64,000 nucleotides of DNA from Halalkalibacter alkalisediminis (GCF_028610705.1 NZ_JAQQWT010000011.1:1-64000), one strand, 5' to 3'. Shown: positions 45,115-55,009, counted from the stretch's first letter. The notes: a model not told the origin generated them from the letters alone. Made by a program: numbers and translations.

Positions 45115-46689
45115 TTGCAACACCATATGACTCTTGAAACACTAGCAATGCCATGGAAATGCGATCTAGATATTAAAAAAATGGAAATATACAGTCCTAC
45201 CAATCTTTTATCGGACATTAACAATATCGAAGAAGGTAGAGATATTGCTTTAAAAGGGGCAAATGATGAAGTTTGCGGATGGATTCCTTATTCAACACTT
45301 ATGAGAGAAATTTTCAAACAGTGGAAACTTACAAAAGCTTATTATAATGCTGTTCTTAACTCGGTTGAAGCCGCTGTAACAACTGTTGATTATAAAGGGA
45401 ATATCACATTTTTGAATCCTAACTCAGAAGAAATGTACGGGCTTTCACTAAACAAGGTGTATGGCCAGTCTATTACAAAATTTTTCGAAAAAGAGGCCAT
45501 TGTTTTAATGTCAACGATGAAAGAACGACAAGGAGTTACAAACAAATACAACCAGCCTCACCCTAATGTTCATGTGTTAATTAATACATCTCCTGTCTAT
45601 GTTGATAAAGAAGTTGTTGGAGGAATTTCAATTGAAAGAGATATCACGGAGATGGTTAAATTAAATGATGAGTTGTCTTCAACGACCGCCTATTTACATG
45701 ATTTAGAAAGCACAAATCAAAGCCAACAAAATCTTTCTCCTTTTAACAAAATTAAAGGCAGAAGCCCTGTTTTAAAAGACGCTATTAATCTAGCCAATAA
45801 AGTAGCCAAAACAGATGCCCCGGTATTAATTACTGGAGATAGCGGGGTTGGGAAGGAATTGTTTGCTGAAGGAATTCATAATGCCGGAAAACGATCTAAC
45901 CATCCCTTTGTTGCGATTAACTGTGGTGCTATCCCTGCCGCGCTATTTGAAAGCGAACTTTTCGGGTATGAACAAGGAGCCTTTACCGGAGCGGTAAAAG
46001 GAGGTAAAAAGGGGAAATTTGATGCTGCAAAAGGAGGTACAATCTTCCTTGATGAAGTTGGGGAAATGCCTCTTGAATTACAAGTTAAGTTATTACGTGT
46101 ATTACAAGAAAAGCATTATTATCGCGTTAGTGGAAATGAAGCAATTCCAACCGACGTACGGATCATTGCTGCTACCAATCGAGATCTAGAAAAGATGATC
46201 GATGAAGGAAGTTTTCGGGAGGATTTATATTACCGTTTAAATGTCATTTCAATATCTATTCCTCCGTTACGGGATCGTATCGAAGACATTCCTGAGTTGA
46301 TCCAATTATTCTTAAAGGAATTCTCTCTTAAATACACGATGCCGATTCCCAAGATCGATCCAGAAGTGATGTATACCTTTCTTCAACACCCATGGCAAGG
46401 AAACATCCGGCAGCTTCGTAATATTATCGAACGCATGATCATTTTAGCAAGCGATAACGAAGTGATTAAGCCCCATCATCTTCCTAAGAATTTTGTTAAG
46501 GAAAATAATCCTCCTACTCTAAACATTCAATTCGAAGAAATAAAGAAACATAACGGTCAAGGTGAAGAAGAGATTCAGTATGCACTACAAAAAACGTTTG
46601 GAAATAAAGCAGCCGCAGCGAAGTTATTAGGTATTTCAAGAGCCACTTTATATAACAAACTTAAGAAGTATGATTTAAAAATAGATTAG
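45115..46689 (+). CDS. Sigma-54-dependent activator, RocR-like
   Basis: Enhancer-binding protein of 524 residues. PAS domain about 72-180, AAA+ domain with Walker A GDSGVGKE (241-248), the sigma-54 contact loop GAFTGA (288-293) and Walker B GTIFLDEVGE, then a Fis-type helix-turn-helix ending NKAAAAKLLGISRATLYNKL. TTG 45115 is the start, with GGGAGG 8 bases upstream; an ATG four codons later is too far from it. It is divergent from the proline dehydrogenase operon and should activate the sigma-54 promoters in this region in response to a proline-pathway metabolite. Confidence 0.92.
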   Translation: MQHHMTLETLAMPWKCDLDIKKMEIYSPTNLLSDINNIEEGRDIALKGANDEVCGWIPYSTLMREIFKQWKLTKAYYNAVLNSVEAAVTTVDYKGNITFLNPNSEEMYGLSLNKVYGQSITKFFEKEAIVLMSTMKERQGVTNKYNQPHPNVHVLINTSPVYVDKEVVGGISIERDITEMVKLNDELSSTTAYLHDLESTNQSQQNLSPFNKIKGRSPVLKDAINLANKVAKTDAPVLITGDSGVGKELFAEGIHNAGKRSNHPFVAINCGAIPAALFESELFGYEQGAFTGAVKGGKKGKFDAAKGGTIFLDEVGEMPLELQVKLLRVLQEKHYYRVSGNEAIPTDVRIIAATNRDLEKMIDEGSFREDLYYRLNVISISIPPLRDRIEDIPELIQLFLKEFSLKYTMPIPKIDPEVMYTFLQHPWQGNIRQLRNIIERMIILASDNEVIKPHHLPKNFVKENNPPTLNIQFEEIKKHNGQGEEEIQYALQKTFGNKAAAAKLLGISRATLYNKLKKYDLKID

Positions 46690-46716
46690 GTGAGAACGGC
46701 CGGTTCTCACCTTTTT
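46689..46716 (+). terminator. Terminator of the activator gene
   Basis: GGTGAGAAC (46689-46697) pairs with GTTCTCACC (46703-46711) and is followed by TTTTT. The equivalent in copy 2 (around 55449) has diverged. Confidence 0.85.
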
Positions 46717-46742
46717 CATTTGTGTCAATTTTCTAAACAGTT

Positions 46743-46771
46743 TAGACATTTTTTTAAAACACTTTTGTCTA
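46743..46771. promoter_or_regulatory. Candidate activator-binding site upstream of putP
   Basis: TAGACA (46743-46748) and TGTCTA (46766-46771) form an inverted pair 39 bases upstream of the -24 box, with a second TGTC/GACA element overlapping at 46723-46748. Copy 2 has the same pair at 55504-55531. Role as enhancer site is inferred. Confidence 0.45.
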
Positions 46772-46809
46772 TGTTATGCAGCAACTATTGTAAAACGCCC
46801 TTATAATTA

Positions 46810-46826
46810 TTGGCATAATTATTGCA
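46810..46826 (+). promoter_or_regulatory. Sigma-54 promoter of the putP unit
   Basis: TTGGCATAATTATTGCA matches the -24/-12 consensus with correct spacing. The transcript would begin about 45 bases before the small membrane-peptide gene. Confidence 0.88.
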
Positions 46827-46884
46827 AGTAAGAGGTAAACACCATCACCAAGAAAACGCTTTCAAGGGAAAGGAGTGTATACTG

Positions 46885-46986
46885 ATGGATTATAGCCTTT
46901 CAGTTGCCACATGGCTTTGGATCTTTATTCCATTTGTAGGAATCATCGGTCTATCTATTTTAACAATTATTTTCGAAAAGGAGTGA
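46885..46986 (+). CDS. 33-residue membrane peptide preceding PutP
   Basis: A short frame begins MDYSLSVATWLWIFIPFVGI and ends IIFEKE. It forms one membrane helix, has AAAGGAG 9 bases before the ATG, and stops 8 bases before putP, whose own AAGGAG lies inside it. The design matches small accessory peptides seen next to some sodium symporters. Its role for PutP is inferred. Confidence 0.75.
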   Translation: MDYSLSVATWLWIFIPFVGIIGLSILTIIFEKE

Positions 46987-46994
46987 AGAACTGA

Positions 46995-48521
46995 ATGAAT
47001 ACAGCCACTATTATTACATTTATTGTTTATTTAATCGGAATGTTAGGAATTGGTTTATGGACCTACAGAAAAACAAATACCATTTCTGATTATTTCTTAG
47101 GAGGAAGAAGTTTAAATAGTTGGGTAGCAGCCATGAGTGCACAGGCCTCTGATATGAGTGGTTGGTTGCTTTTAGGACTTCCTGGTGCTATCTATGTATC
47201 GGGCTTAAATGGAATGTGGATCGCCATCGGATTAGCGGTTGGTACCTATTTAAATTGGCAGTTCGTTGCAAAACGATTACGAAAATACACTGAAGTTGTA
47301 AATTCAATTACTATACCAGACTATTTTGAAAATAGATTCAAAGATTCGACTAAGACGTTACGTGTTATTTCTGCGGTAACGATTATTGTCTTCTTTTTAT
47401 TCTATGCATCCTCTGGTATGGTTGCGGGAGCTGTCTTGTTTGAACAAGCTTTTGGTATTGACTATGACTTGGCATTATTTATAGGAGCTATCGTCATCGT
47501 TTCTTATACCTTTCTCGGTGGGTTTCTAGCTGTAAGTTTAACAGATTTTGTTCAAGGAATTTTAATGTTATGTGCTTTAATATTTGTGCCTGCTTTAATT
47601 CTTGTTTCACTCGGAGGCTTAACAGGACTATGGAACAGCATCGGACAAGTCAACGTTGATTTACTAGATATTATGAAATCTGTTGGAATTGAAGATAGCA
47701 CATGGATAACTAACGCAACTTCATTTAGTATGGTTGGAACCATTTCATTACTAGCATGGGGACTTGGATATTTTGGACAACCTCATATTCTTACTCGATT
47801 TATGAGTATTAGAAGTGTTGCTGAAATTCCGAAGGCTAGGCTTATTGCTGTCATATGGGTTGTCCTCTCCCTTATTGGCGCAGGATTTGTAGGACTCGTT
47901 GCAATCACACAATTCAATGTGCCATTAGAAAATCCTGAAAGTGTATTTATACTCCTAGTACAAACCTTGTTTAATCCTTGGATAGCAGGTATCTTACTCG
48001 CTGCCATTCTAGCAGCCATTATGAGTACAATCGATTCACAATTATTAGTTTCTTCAAGTGCAGTCGCTGAAGATTTTTATAAGCAGATTTTCAGAAAGAA
48101 TGCTAGTGAAAAAGAACTTCTATGGGTCAGTCGAGGTTCTGTTATTTTCATTTCAATTCTTGCTGTTATATTAGCTAAAAGTGGAGGAAATGTATTAGAG
48201 CTTGTCTCTTATGCATGGGCTGGTTTTGGAGCAGCATTTGGCCCCGTTATTATCCTCTCTCTTTTCTGGAGACGAATGACGAAAAATGGAGCTCTTGCTG
48301 GTATACTATCTGGTGCTTTAACTGTTATTCTATGGGGAAATATTAATGTATTAAATAGCATAGGCCTATATGAACTTGTTCCTGGATTCATCCTAGCTTG
48401 GATTGCCATTGTCATCGTTAGCCTTATTGATAAAGATCCGTCCTTTGAAATTAAAGAGGAATTTAATCTAGCAGTTAGCCATTCAAGTAAGCAACAACAA
48501 GAGTATAACAAATCTGTATAG
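46995..48521 (+). CDS. putP: Sodium/proline symporter
   Basis: SSS-family symporter of 508 residues with about 13 membrane helices. GGRSLNSWVAAMSAQASDMS near the N-terminus, and a later SLTDFVQG and GYFGQPHILTRFM, are typical of PutP. It imports proline with sodium, supplying the dehydrogenases nearby. Sigma-54 control through the promoter at 46810 fits induction by proline. Confidence 0.92.
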   Translation: MNTATIITFIVYLIGMLGIGLWTYRKTNTISDYFLGGRSLNSWVAAMSAQASDMSGWLLLGLPGAIYVSGLNGMWIAIGLAVGTYLNWQFVAKRLRKYTEVVNSITIPDYFENRFKDSTKTLRVISAVTIIVFFLFYASSGMVAGAVLFEQAFGIDYDLALFIGAIVIVSYTFLGGFLAVSLTDFVQGILMLCALIFVPALILVSLGGLTGLWNSIGQVNVDLLDIMKSVGIEDSTWITNATSFSMVGTISLLAWGLGYFGQPHILTRFMSIRSVAEIPKARLIAVIWVVLSLIGAGFVGLVAITQFNVPLENPESVFILLVQTLFNPWIAGILLAAILAAIMSTIDSQLLVSSSAVAEDFYKQIFRKNASEKELLWVSRGSVIFISILAVILAKSGGNVLELVSYAWAGFGAAFGPVIILSLFWRRMTKNGALAGILSGALTVILWGNINVLNSIGLYELVPGFILAWIAIVIVSLIDKDPSFEIKEEFNLAVSHSSKQQQEYNKSV

Positions 48522-48572
48522 AACAATAAAGATAGAAATGGGCTATGTTTAGCTCTTTCGATATAAACATCA

Positions 48573-48615
48573 AGGTAGATGGACCGTGATTTTCCTCACG
48601 TCCGTCTACCTTTTT
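48573..48615 (+). terminator. Terminator after putP
   Basis: AGGTAGATGGACCGTGA (48573-48589) pairs with TCACGTCCGTCTACCT (48596-48611) with minor mismatches and is followed by TTTT. It stands about 50 bases past the putP stop. Confidence 0.85.
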
Positions 48616-48706
48616 CTGATCCTGTTGTGAATTCTTTGCCGTTCTCTAAGGAGGTCTGAAATCATTTAAACATAGGTGTATTGGCAAATGCTTTTCTATA
48701 GGTCAT

Positions 48707-49575
48707 CTAACTTCTAAGAAAAACGGCGCAACCTTCTTTTCTTAGTTGCTCTTCCTTGAGTAATACTACTGGACCAAAGATTTCTTCCTGCAGAATACGC
48801 GCCTTTGGATCTAAATCAACAATGATCGTTGGCTGAATAAAATAACCTTTTGAGCCACCTCCTTCACCACCTGTTACTAAACGGCCTTCTTCGTTTCCGA
48901 TATTGATATATTCCATTATCTTATCAAAGGCTTTTTGATCAACAACAGGACCCATATAGTTTTCTCCAGAAGCAGGATCCCCCACAGTCAGTTCCTTTGT
49001 TCTAACACCTCATTATATACATCCTGATGGATAACTGCTCTAGAACCAGCAGAACACTTTTGACCAGAAAAACCAAACGCAGATACAACAATCGATTCAG
49101 CAGCAAGGTCAAGATCAGCATCTTTATCGACAACCACCGTAGTTCCTGCCCATAATAGCAAAGGCAAAATTCCACGGAGAAATAACGACTGCCCCCCCTG
49201 TTGGTGTATATATATAATTGTTTTATTCGCCTTCACGACTATTAATCTGTTTTCCATCTTAAAGCGATTATTTGACGGGCATAGTACTCCATAAAATCAA
49301 TGGCTTCTGCCGTATCTGCATCCGCTTCTTTCCAAGGTTTCCCTGCCTCTTTTACAAGCAATGCGGAAAACTCATTTTTACGACGACGAACAATAGATGC
49401 AGCACGAATAATAATATTAGCACGCTCTTCAGCCGATACGTTTTTCCATGATTCAAAAGCTTCACTTGCAGCTTGTATCGCCTTTTCAGCTATGTCAGAA
49501 TTTGCTTTTGTAACTATTCCAATCACTTCATCTTTATTGGCTGGATTATATGAAACAATTTTTTCAGGTGTCGCT
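48707..49575 (-). pseudogene. Decayed RocA-type 1-pyrroline-5-carboxylate dehydrogenase fragment
   Basis: Pieces of an aldehyde dehydrogenase appear in order in different frames. The 5' part reads [20 protein letters not shown] and [20 protein letters not shown]; then, after a shift, [16 protein letters not shown]. This jumps directly to [13 protein letters not shown] and [15 protein letters not shown], so about 110 residues are deleted. A further shift precedes [19 protein letters not shown], and the sequence ends after EEIFGPVV, losing the C-terminus. It is of the 515-residue RocA type, unlike the intact pruA at 58555. It lies between the RlmD tail at 49590 and a hairpin around 48725. Confidence 0.85.
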
Positions 49576-49589
49576 TACTGTTACACCTT

Positions 49590-49640
49590 TTATAAATCTT
49601 CCCTTACAAGTAACTCATAGCACTCGACATGTTTCGAGTC
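49590..49640 (-). pseudogene. Displaced C-terminal tail of an RlmD-type methyltransferase (tail A)
   Basis: The frame DSKHVECYELLVREDL followed by a stop matches the C-terminal end of TrmA/RlmD enzymes ([14 protein letters not shown] in the intact gene at 62204). The flanking bases 49576-49635 are also similar to 60731-60795. No methyltransferase body is attached. Confidence 0.65.
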
Positions 49641-49765
49641 TGGTCAACTATAAATTGGGCTTCTTCTCCTTATTGAATTGAAAATACTTCTTTCTTTTTT
49701 CAATAACTCTTCAGGGTTGATGATCATGTAATATTTCTATACCGATACCCTCTTTTAATTTCTGA

Positions 49766-51250
49766 TTAGCGCTGAAAAAATGTTCTTGGTAAGTCATTGA
49801 CTTCATATGCAGCATGTATTCCTGACTCGATTGCACCTTGGATCCAAGCGTGGGTAGTTGAGGCATGTTCACCAGCAAAGTGAACCCGACCTTCAGGAGT
49901 GGAAATATAAGGTGATAATTCTTTTACTTGTTCAGGTTTAAACATCGTAAAAGCTCCAGCAGAATACGGATATCGAACCCAACTGTGGCTCACTCCTCCT
50001 TGAAAATCACGATACACTTGCTCACCATGAATAGTAGCCAAGTTTTTTAATACATACTCTAAGCGCTCTTCATTTTCCAAACTGTCCCAAGGTACCGCAT
50101 CATCATCCCATGTATAACTACCCAAAATAACACCGGATCCTTGTGCACCGAGGTCATGACTCGGATATTGAACATATTTAATAGGGAGATCAGTAACAGT
50201 TTGACCACCATACAAACCTTGTCTTTCCCAGAATCTGTTTTTAAACTGGACGCCGGTCTTCGTAGAGCCAGCATAGTTAAGTTCCCGAATTGCCTTCCAC
50301 TTGTTTTCGGAAAAAGAATGACGCGGTACAATTTCTACAAATTGTAAAACAGAAAAAGGTATAGTCACAATCGCAAGATCGCCGGTAATTTGAAATGGCT
50401 CTAAGATTTTATGGACAGAATGAATCGTTACCTGGTTATCGTGCTGCACAATTTTCTTCACCTTATGCCCGTAATATATTTCATCTTTTAATTGAGTCGT
50501 AAATGCTTTAGGAAGTTGGTCATTACCACCGGTGATTTCATAAAAACGGATATCAGGAGTAAATAGAACTAATAGTTCACGTAACAGTTCTAAGAAAGAA
50601 AGCTCTGTAAGTCCTTCTAGCGTAAGAATTACTTTAATCATTTCGATCGCACCCGGAGATAATCTTACTCCAAACCGATTGTATCTCAAATAACTGTCCA
50701 TCGAGTATTTATCCAATTCTTGTATGACCCATGGCCAATTTCTTCTCGGGTTTTCTTCAATTAAATCGGTCACCGGTTTTATAGCTAATTGAAGCAATTC
50801 CGTAGCGGTTTTACCTTTTTCATGTGGGTATACAGGAAAACGCAACATATCAGGATTTTGTTCATATACTCTAAAACGAGCTTTGATTCCTTTTACATGG
50901 ATGATGTCACTTGGAGTTGAATTGATAAACCTATTAACCGGGAGTTGGAATTTGTTTATATATTCCAAAGTCAACAAATGAGTATGAGGAATACGCATTG
51001 CGCCAGCTTCCAGATATTGTCCATCCCTAAAATCACCTCTTAACGTATAGACCCGCCCTCCCACCCTATCGGTAGCTTCAATGACAGTAACATTGTGCCC
51101 AGCTTGCTTAAGTAAAGAGGCCGAGACTAATCCAGCCATACCAGCACCAACAATAATAATCTTCTTGGGAATTTTCGTTTTTTCAAGTCCATTTCTAATG
51201 ATTGAAAGCATTTGATCAGAGGATAACTCAGGAAATACGTAGTTTAACAT
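49766..51250 (-). CDS. Flavin monoamine/L-amino acid oxidase
   Basis: FAD enzyme of about 494 residues. The N-terminal dinucleotide motif is KKIIIVGAGMAGLVSASLL with EATDRVGGRV, and the C-terminal FAD segment is GRVHFAGEHASTTHAWIQGA. It resembles YobN and other bacterial L-amino acid oxidases, which oxidise amino acids to keto acids with hydrogen peroxide. ATG 51250 has GGGGGGAAGC upstream. Its place among proline genes suggests amino acid catabolism, but the substrate is unknown. Confidence 0.88.
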   Translation of the reverse strand: MLNYVFPELSSDQMLSIIRNGLEKTKIPKKIIIVGAGMAGLVSASLLKQAGHNVTVIEATDRVGGRVYTLRGDFRDGQYLEAGAMRIPHTHLLTLEYINKFQLPVNRFINSTPSDIIHVKGIKARFRVYEQNPDMLRFPVYPHEKGKTATELLQLAIKPVTDLIEENPRRNWPWVIQELDKYSMDSYLRYNRFGVRLSPGAIEMIKVILTLEGLTELSFLELLRELLVLFTPDIRFYEITGGNDQLPKAFTTQLKDEIYYGHKVKKIVQHDNQVTIHSVHKILEPFQITGDLAIVTIPFSVLQFVEIVPRHSFSENKWKAIRELNYAGSTKTGVQFKNRFWERQGLYGGQTVTDLPIKYVQYPSHDLGAQGSGVILGSYTWDDDAVPWDSLENEERLEYVLKNLATIHGEQVYRDFQGGVSHSWVRYPYSAGAFTMFKPEQVKELSPYISTPEGRVHFAGEHASTTHAWIQGAIESGIHAAYEVNDLPRTFFQR

Positions 51251-51280
51251 TGCTTCCCCCCTACAATGGCGATAGATCAA

Positions 51281-52050
51281 GACCTGATAAAAATATGGCT
51301 TACTGTCATCTTATTCAGTTAATAAGTAGAATTATGATAAAGGGAGTCAAATTTAATTTATATTTGATGATTGCGCTCGATTGTTGAAGATTCTATTATG
51401 AAAATTGTAATACCAAACACTTTAATTTCTTCAAGTAACCAACAAATTGCTAAATAAAAAGTTTTTGATTGTAAGGGTTTTTAAGACATACATTATTATT
51501 ATTAAACTCTATTAATGTGTTGAAGATGGAAGCCTTACAATTCACTACCGATTCTCGGCTCCAACAAATGAATAGAAGCAGGTAATCCCTTATCGGGAAC
51601 CTGCTTCTTCTTTTAAAATGATCTGCGCCACACATTCCACCTGGCTTCAGTAGTTGTCGCAGATAGAATGGCAATTTATCAATTTATCATTTATTTTTTC
51701 TATTCATTAAGTCATATGTATGATTGTTTACATCGTTTGGGAATATACGACTTGTTCGTATAACTCGTGATTCTCTGCAGTATTTTGTTTCCAATTTGCA
51801 CATCTCCCTAAAACATATAAGTAATTTCTAAAGCAATGCAGGCACTTAAGCAGCCAATCCAAAAATTAAAATTTTCAAAAAACATAAATTAGAGTGTTGA
51901 TAAAACACAATTTCTCTGTCTATCTCTATTAGATATTACTCGTTTTAACTAATCAAATTCTTCTATCATTTCTTTACTTGGAGTAGAGTCAATTTCAGAA
52001 AAAATAAGAATAGATAGTAAGGAAAGAAAGAAGCCTGAAACAAGTTCATA
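51281..52050. other. Long AT-rich intergenic region with one hairpin
   Basis: No intact gene. GAAGCAGGT (51575-51583) and ACCTGCTTC (51599-51607) form a hairpin followed by TTCTTTT, a likely terminator. Nearby minus-strand frame FYLRQLLKPGGMCGADHF could be remnant coding sequence that I cannot identify. 51700-52050 shows nothing I can name. Confidence 0.4.
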
Positions 52051-52281
52051 TTAATAAAAGGGAATATGAGCTGCAGATTGGTCCATTCGTAGGCCATCCG
52101 TTCCCACTGGAGGCGTTGATAAAAGGCTCCATAAGATTACAGTGACACACCACAGGCTACTAAATTGTTTTTCAGCTTGAGTTACCTGAAAACTATATTG
52201 TTGCTGTTGTTGAATCGGTAATGTCTGGTGAAGAAAATGCTGTTTATCTAATTCTACTAATTGATGTATAGATTTGTTCAT
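52051..52281 (-). pseudogene. N-terminal fragment resembling a class III aminotransferase
   Basis: 76-residue frame beginning MNKSIHQLVELDKQHFLHQT. LVELDKxHFLHxTxPIQQQQ is a typical start of aspartate-family class III aminotransferases. The sequence loses similarity after about 30 residues, so this is probably decayed debris. A functional short protein cannot be excluded. Confidence 0.45.
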
Positions 52282-52411
52282 TAAGATGACTTCTTTTTAA
52301 AAAACCAAATGATATATTAATCTTCGTATTCGATCTAATACTGTCATCTGTTTTTTCATTCAGTTCTTCTTTAATTCTTTCGCTGAATACTCGTAGATAT
52401 AGGTACCAATG

Positions 52412-52660
52412 TTAATCACAACCACTAGGTTGATCATCTTCTTTTAGTATAGCTAACGTCATATCATGTATGACTCTATCACCCGGCTTCACATTTAGAG
52501 ATATAATATTCCCACCTACCCCCATCTCTACCTTTTTCAGTACACCCTCATTCGTCTTCAGTAGAAATAAAGGCTCCCATTCATGTACATAGGCCCCTTC
52601 ATTTACGAACACTTTATCAATCGTTCCATTATACACACTTGCAACTGCACAGTAAGTATT
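52412..52660 (-). CDS. Small biotinyl/lipoyl-like protein, copy 2
   Basis: 82-residue protein very similar to the one at 42161. The scaffold YNGTIDKVFVNEGAYVHEW and GDRVIHDMTLAILKED is kept, the end is PSGCD, and there is again no clear acceptor lysine. Substitutions are mild, so it appears to be under selection even though the preceding dehydrogenase is damaged. GTG 52660 with an AGGAG 8-9 bases upstream is the matching start. Confidence 0.7.
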   Translation of the reverse strand, partial: NTYCAVASVYNGTIDKVFVNEGAYVHEWEPLFLLKTNEGVLKKVEMGVGGNIISLNVKPGDRVIHDMTLAILKEDDQPSGCD

Positions 52661-52676
52661 CACAAATAACTCCTCC

Positions 52677-53964
52677 TTAAATCCATCCGCGAAATTTTGA
52701 AGCTTCAGCCATTTTTCTAGATCCAACCATATAGGCGGCTAACCGATTATCGACTTTGTATAGATCAGCTGTTTCAATAACATGGTTAAAAGCTTCTACT
52801 AATTTTGTTTTTAATTTTATGGAAACCTCTTCTTCCGACCAATAATACCCTAAATTGTTTTGGACCCATTCAAAGTAAGAGACAATAACCCCTCCTGAAC
52901 TAGCTAACACATCAGGAATAAGTAATACGTTTCGTTGACTAAGAATTTGTGTTGCTTCCATTGTTGTTGGACCATTTGCAGCCTCAACAACAATGGAGGC
53001 CTTAATATTAGCTGCATTTTTAACTGTAATTTGATTTGAAATGGCTGCAGGCACTAAGATATCACATGGAAGTTCAAGTAGCTCCTGGTTGGTAATCGTA
53101 TTTTTAAATAAATTAGTTACGGTTCCAAAAGAATCTCGTTTATCTAATAAATAATTTATATCTAGTCCATCTTCATCATAAAGTGCTCCATAGGCGTCAG
53201 AAATACCTATTATTTTTGCTCCTGACTCCATAAGAAACTTGGCTAAGTAACTCCCCGCATTTCCAAAACCCTGAATGACTATCTTCGCTTGCTTCAATTC
53301 TAAATTTTTACTCTTTGCTGCTTCTTCTATGCAAATTGCCACTCCTCTTGCCGTAGCTGTTTCCCTGCCATGAGATCCCCCTAAAACTAGAGGTTTTCCC
53401 GTAATAAATCCTGGTGAATCAAACTCGCGTATCCGGCTATACTCATCCATCATCCAAGCCATTACTTGTGCATTAGTAAATACATAGGGAGCGGGAATAT
53501 CTTTTGTCGGACCAACAATTTGACTAATTGCTCTTACATATCCTCGACTTAATCGTTCTAGTTCACCAAAAGACATCACCCTAGGATCACAGATAATGCC
53601 GCCTTTTCCTCCCCCATATGGGAGATTGGCAATCCCGCATTTTAAAGTCATCCAAATAGATAACGCTTTCACTTCTTCTTCTGTTACGTCTGGATGAAAG
53701 CGAACCCCTCCTTTAGTCGGACCTACTGAGTCATTATGTTGAGAGCGATATCCGGTAAATATTTTTATTTTGCCGTTATCCATGCGAATAGGTATGCGAA
53801 CACTCAGCATCCGAAGTGGTTCTTTAAGCAGTTCAAATACTTCACTCGTATACCCCAATGTATTCAAAGCTTCTTTAATAATTATTTGTGTCGACTCTAA
53901 ATGATTAAGGTTTCTGTAGATTTACTTCCTCTAACTGATCTTCTTCTTTTATCGACAGACTCAT
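52677..53964 (-). pseudogene. Glutamate dehydrogenase copy 2, frameshifted and catalytically altered
   Basis: Starts at ATG 53964 like copy 1 (MSLSIKEEDQLEE), but 8 bases are missing near 53910, giving a stop after 19 codons. The original frame reopens to the stop at 52677. In the otherwise intact body the catalytic Asp of DIPAPDVFTN is Tyr (DIPAPYVFTN), from a GAT to TAT change. Even if translated from an internal start such as TTG 53867, it should be inactive as a dehydrogenase. The rest, including GGGKGGI and the Rossmann domain, is preserved. Confidence 0.85.
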
Positions 53965-54023
53965 TTTATTCACCTCGAATGATTACTAGAAAACGATTCT
54001 CAAATAAAAGCATTTCTGGCTGT

Positions 54024-54941
54024 CTATTTTGAAAGTAAACCTCTTAATGCAAATGCCACATTTTGCGGACGTTCAGCCATACGTCTCATAAAATATCCAA
54101 ACCAATCCTGACCAAATGGTACATAAACACGCATAGTGTATCCCTTTTTTACTAATTCTTGTTGTAAATCAGTCCTAAAGCCGTAAAGCATCTGAAATTC
54201 AAATTGACTGTTTTCGATTTGGTTCTCTTTTACAAACGTTATTACTTTTTCAATAATCTGATGATCATGTGATGCAATCGCCGTATAACTCCCACTTAGT
54301 AAATGGGCTTTGATGATATTGAAATAATTTTCATCAATTTTGGATTTGTCTTGAAAGGCTACTTCGTGAGATTCTTTATACGCACCTTTTACTAGTCTTA
54401 ACGAAGTACCCTTTAGGTTTTTAATATCTTCTTTCGCTCTCTTTAAATAAGCTTGTATAACCGTTCCAACATTGTCATAATCTTTTCTTAATTCTTTTAA
54501 AATATCCAATGTCTGTTGGCAGTGTGAGTAATCCTCCATATCAATTCTTACAAAGTTGTTATACTGTTTTGCAGTGCCAACAATACGCCGCATATTTTCC
54601 AAACAAAACTCTTCACTAATATCTAAACCAAGCTGTGTCATTTTAAGCGATAGATTGCAGTCAACACCTGAAGATGCAATGGAGTCTAAGGTCTTAATAC
54701 AATATTCCGTCGCTTCTAGTGCTTCTTCCTTACTGTCTACAAACTCCCCTAAATGGTCAAGTGTACACGTTAATCCTTGTTTATTTAATTCGTTTACTCT
54801 AGCAATTGCACTCTCAATGTTTTTCCCTGCCACTACTTGAGATGCCCCTATTTTCAACCCCCATTTTTTTGCAGCAACGTTCATTGCTTTACTTTGTGAA
54901 AGAAACATAAAGAAGATTTTCATTGGTTGATGTAAAATCAT
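54024..54941 (-). CDS. putB: Proline dehydrogenase, copy 2
   Basis: 305-residue protein nearly identical to copy 1 with all catalytic segments kept (DMEDYSHCQQT, LRLVKGAYKE, YVPFGQDWFGYFMRRMAERP). Substitutions are scattered and conservative, so it looks functional. ATG 54941 with GGAGTG upstream, 50-odd bases after its own sigma-54 promoter. Confidence 0.92.
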   Translation of the reverse strand: MILHQPMKIFFMFLSQSKAMNVAAKKWGLKIGASQVVAGKNIESAIARVNELNKQGLTCTLDHLGEFVDSKEEALEATEYCIKTLDSIASSGVDCNLSLKMTQLGLDISEEFCLENMRRIVGTAKQYNNFVRIDMEDYSHCQQTLDILKELRKDYDNVGTVIQAYLKRAKEDIKNLKGTSLRLVKGAYKESHEVAFQDKSKIDENYFNIIKAHLLSGSYTAIASHDHQIIEKVITFVKENQIENSQFEFQMLYGFRTDLQQELVKKGYTMRVYVPFGQDWFGYFMRRMAERPQNVAFALRGLLSK

Positions 54942-54992
54942 TTTGATCACTCCAATATTCAGCCTAGAATTTTTTCTTACCACCCTTCTATA

Positions 54993-55009
54993 TGCAAAAC
55001 GTATGCCAA
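54993..55009 (-). promoter_or_regulatory. Sigma-54 promoter of the copy 2 proline dehydrogenase operon
   Basis: On the minus strand TTGGCATACGTTTTGCA, one base different from copy 1, fits the -24/-12 consensus. Confidence 0.86.

Larger units (their letters stand above)
42161..46830. repeat. Proline/glutamate module, copy 1
   Basis: This segment, running from the lipoyl-like gene through glutamate dehydrogenase, proline dehydrogenase, the sigma-54 activator and the next -24/-12 promoter, recurs at 52412-55590 in the same orientation with high nucleotide similarity in coding and non-coding parts. Copy 2 is about 1.5 kb shorter because most of the activator gene is missing. Confidence 0.85.

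Noticed and set aside
51450-51674. Minus-strand 74-codon frame
   Set aside because: It crosses the hairpin at 51575-51607. Only a short stretch (FYLRQLLKPGGMCGAD) looks protein-like, so it is kept only as a possible remnant.
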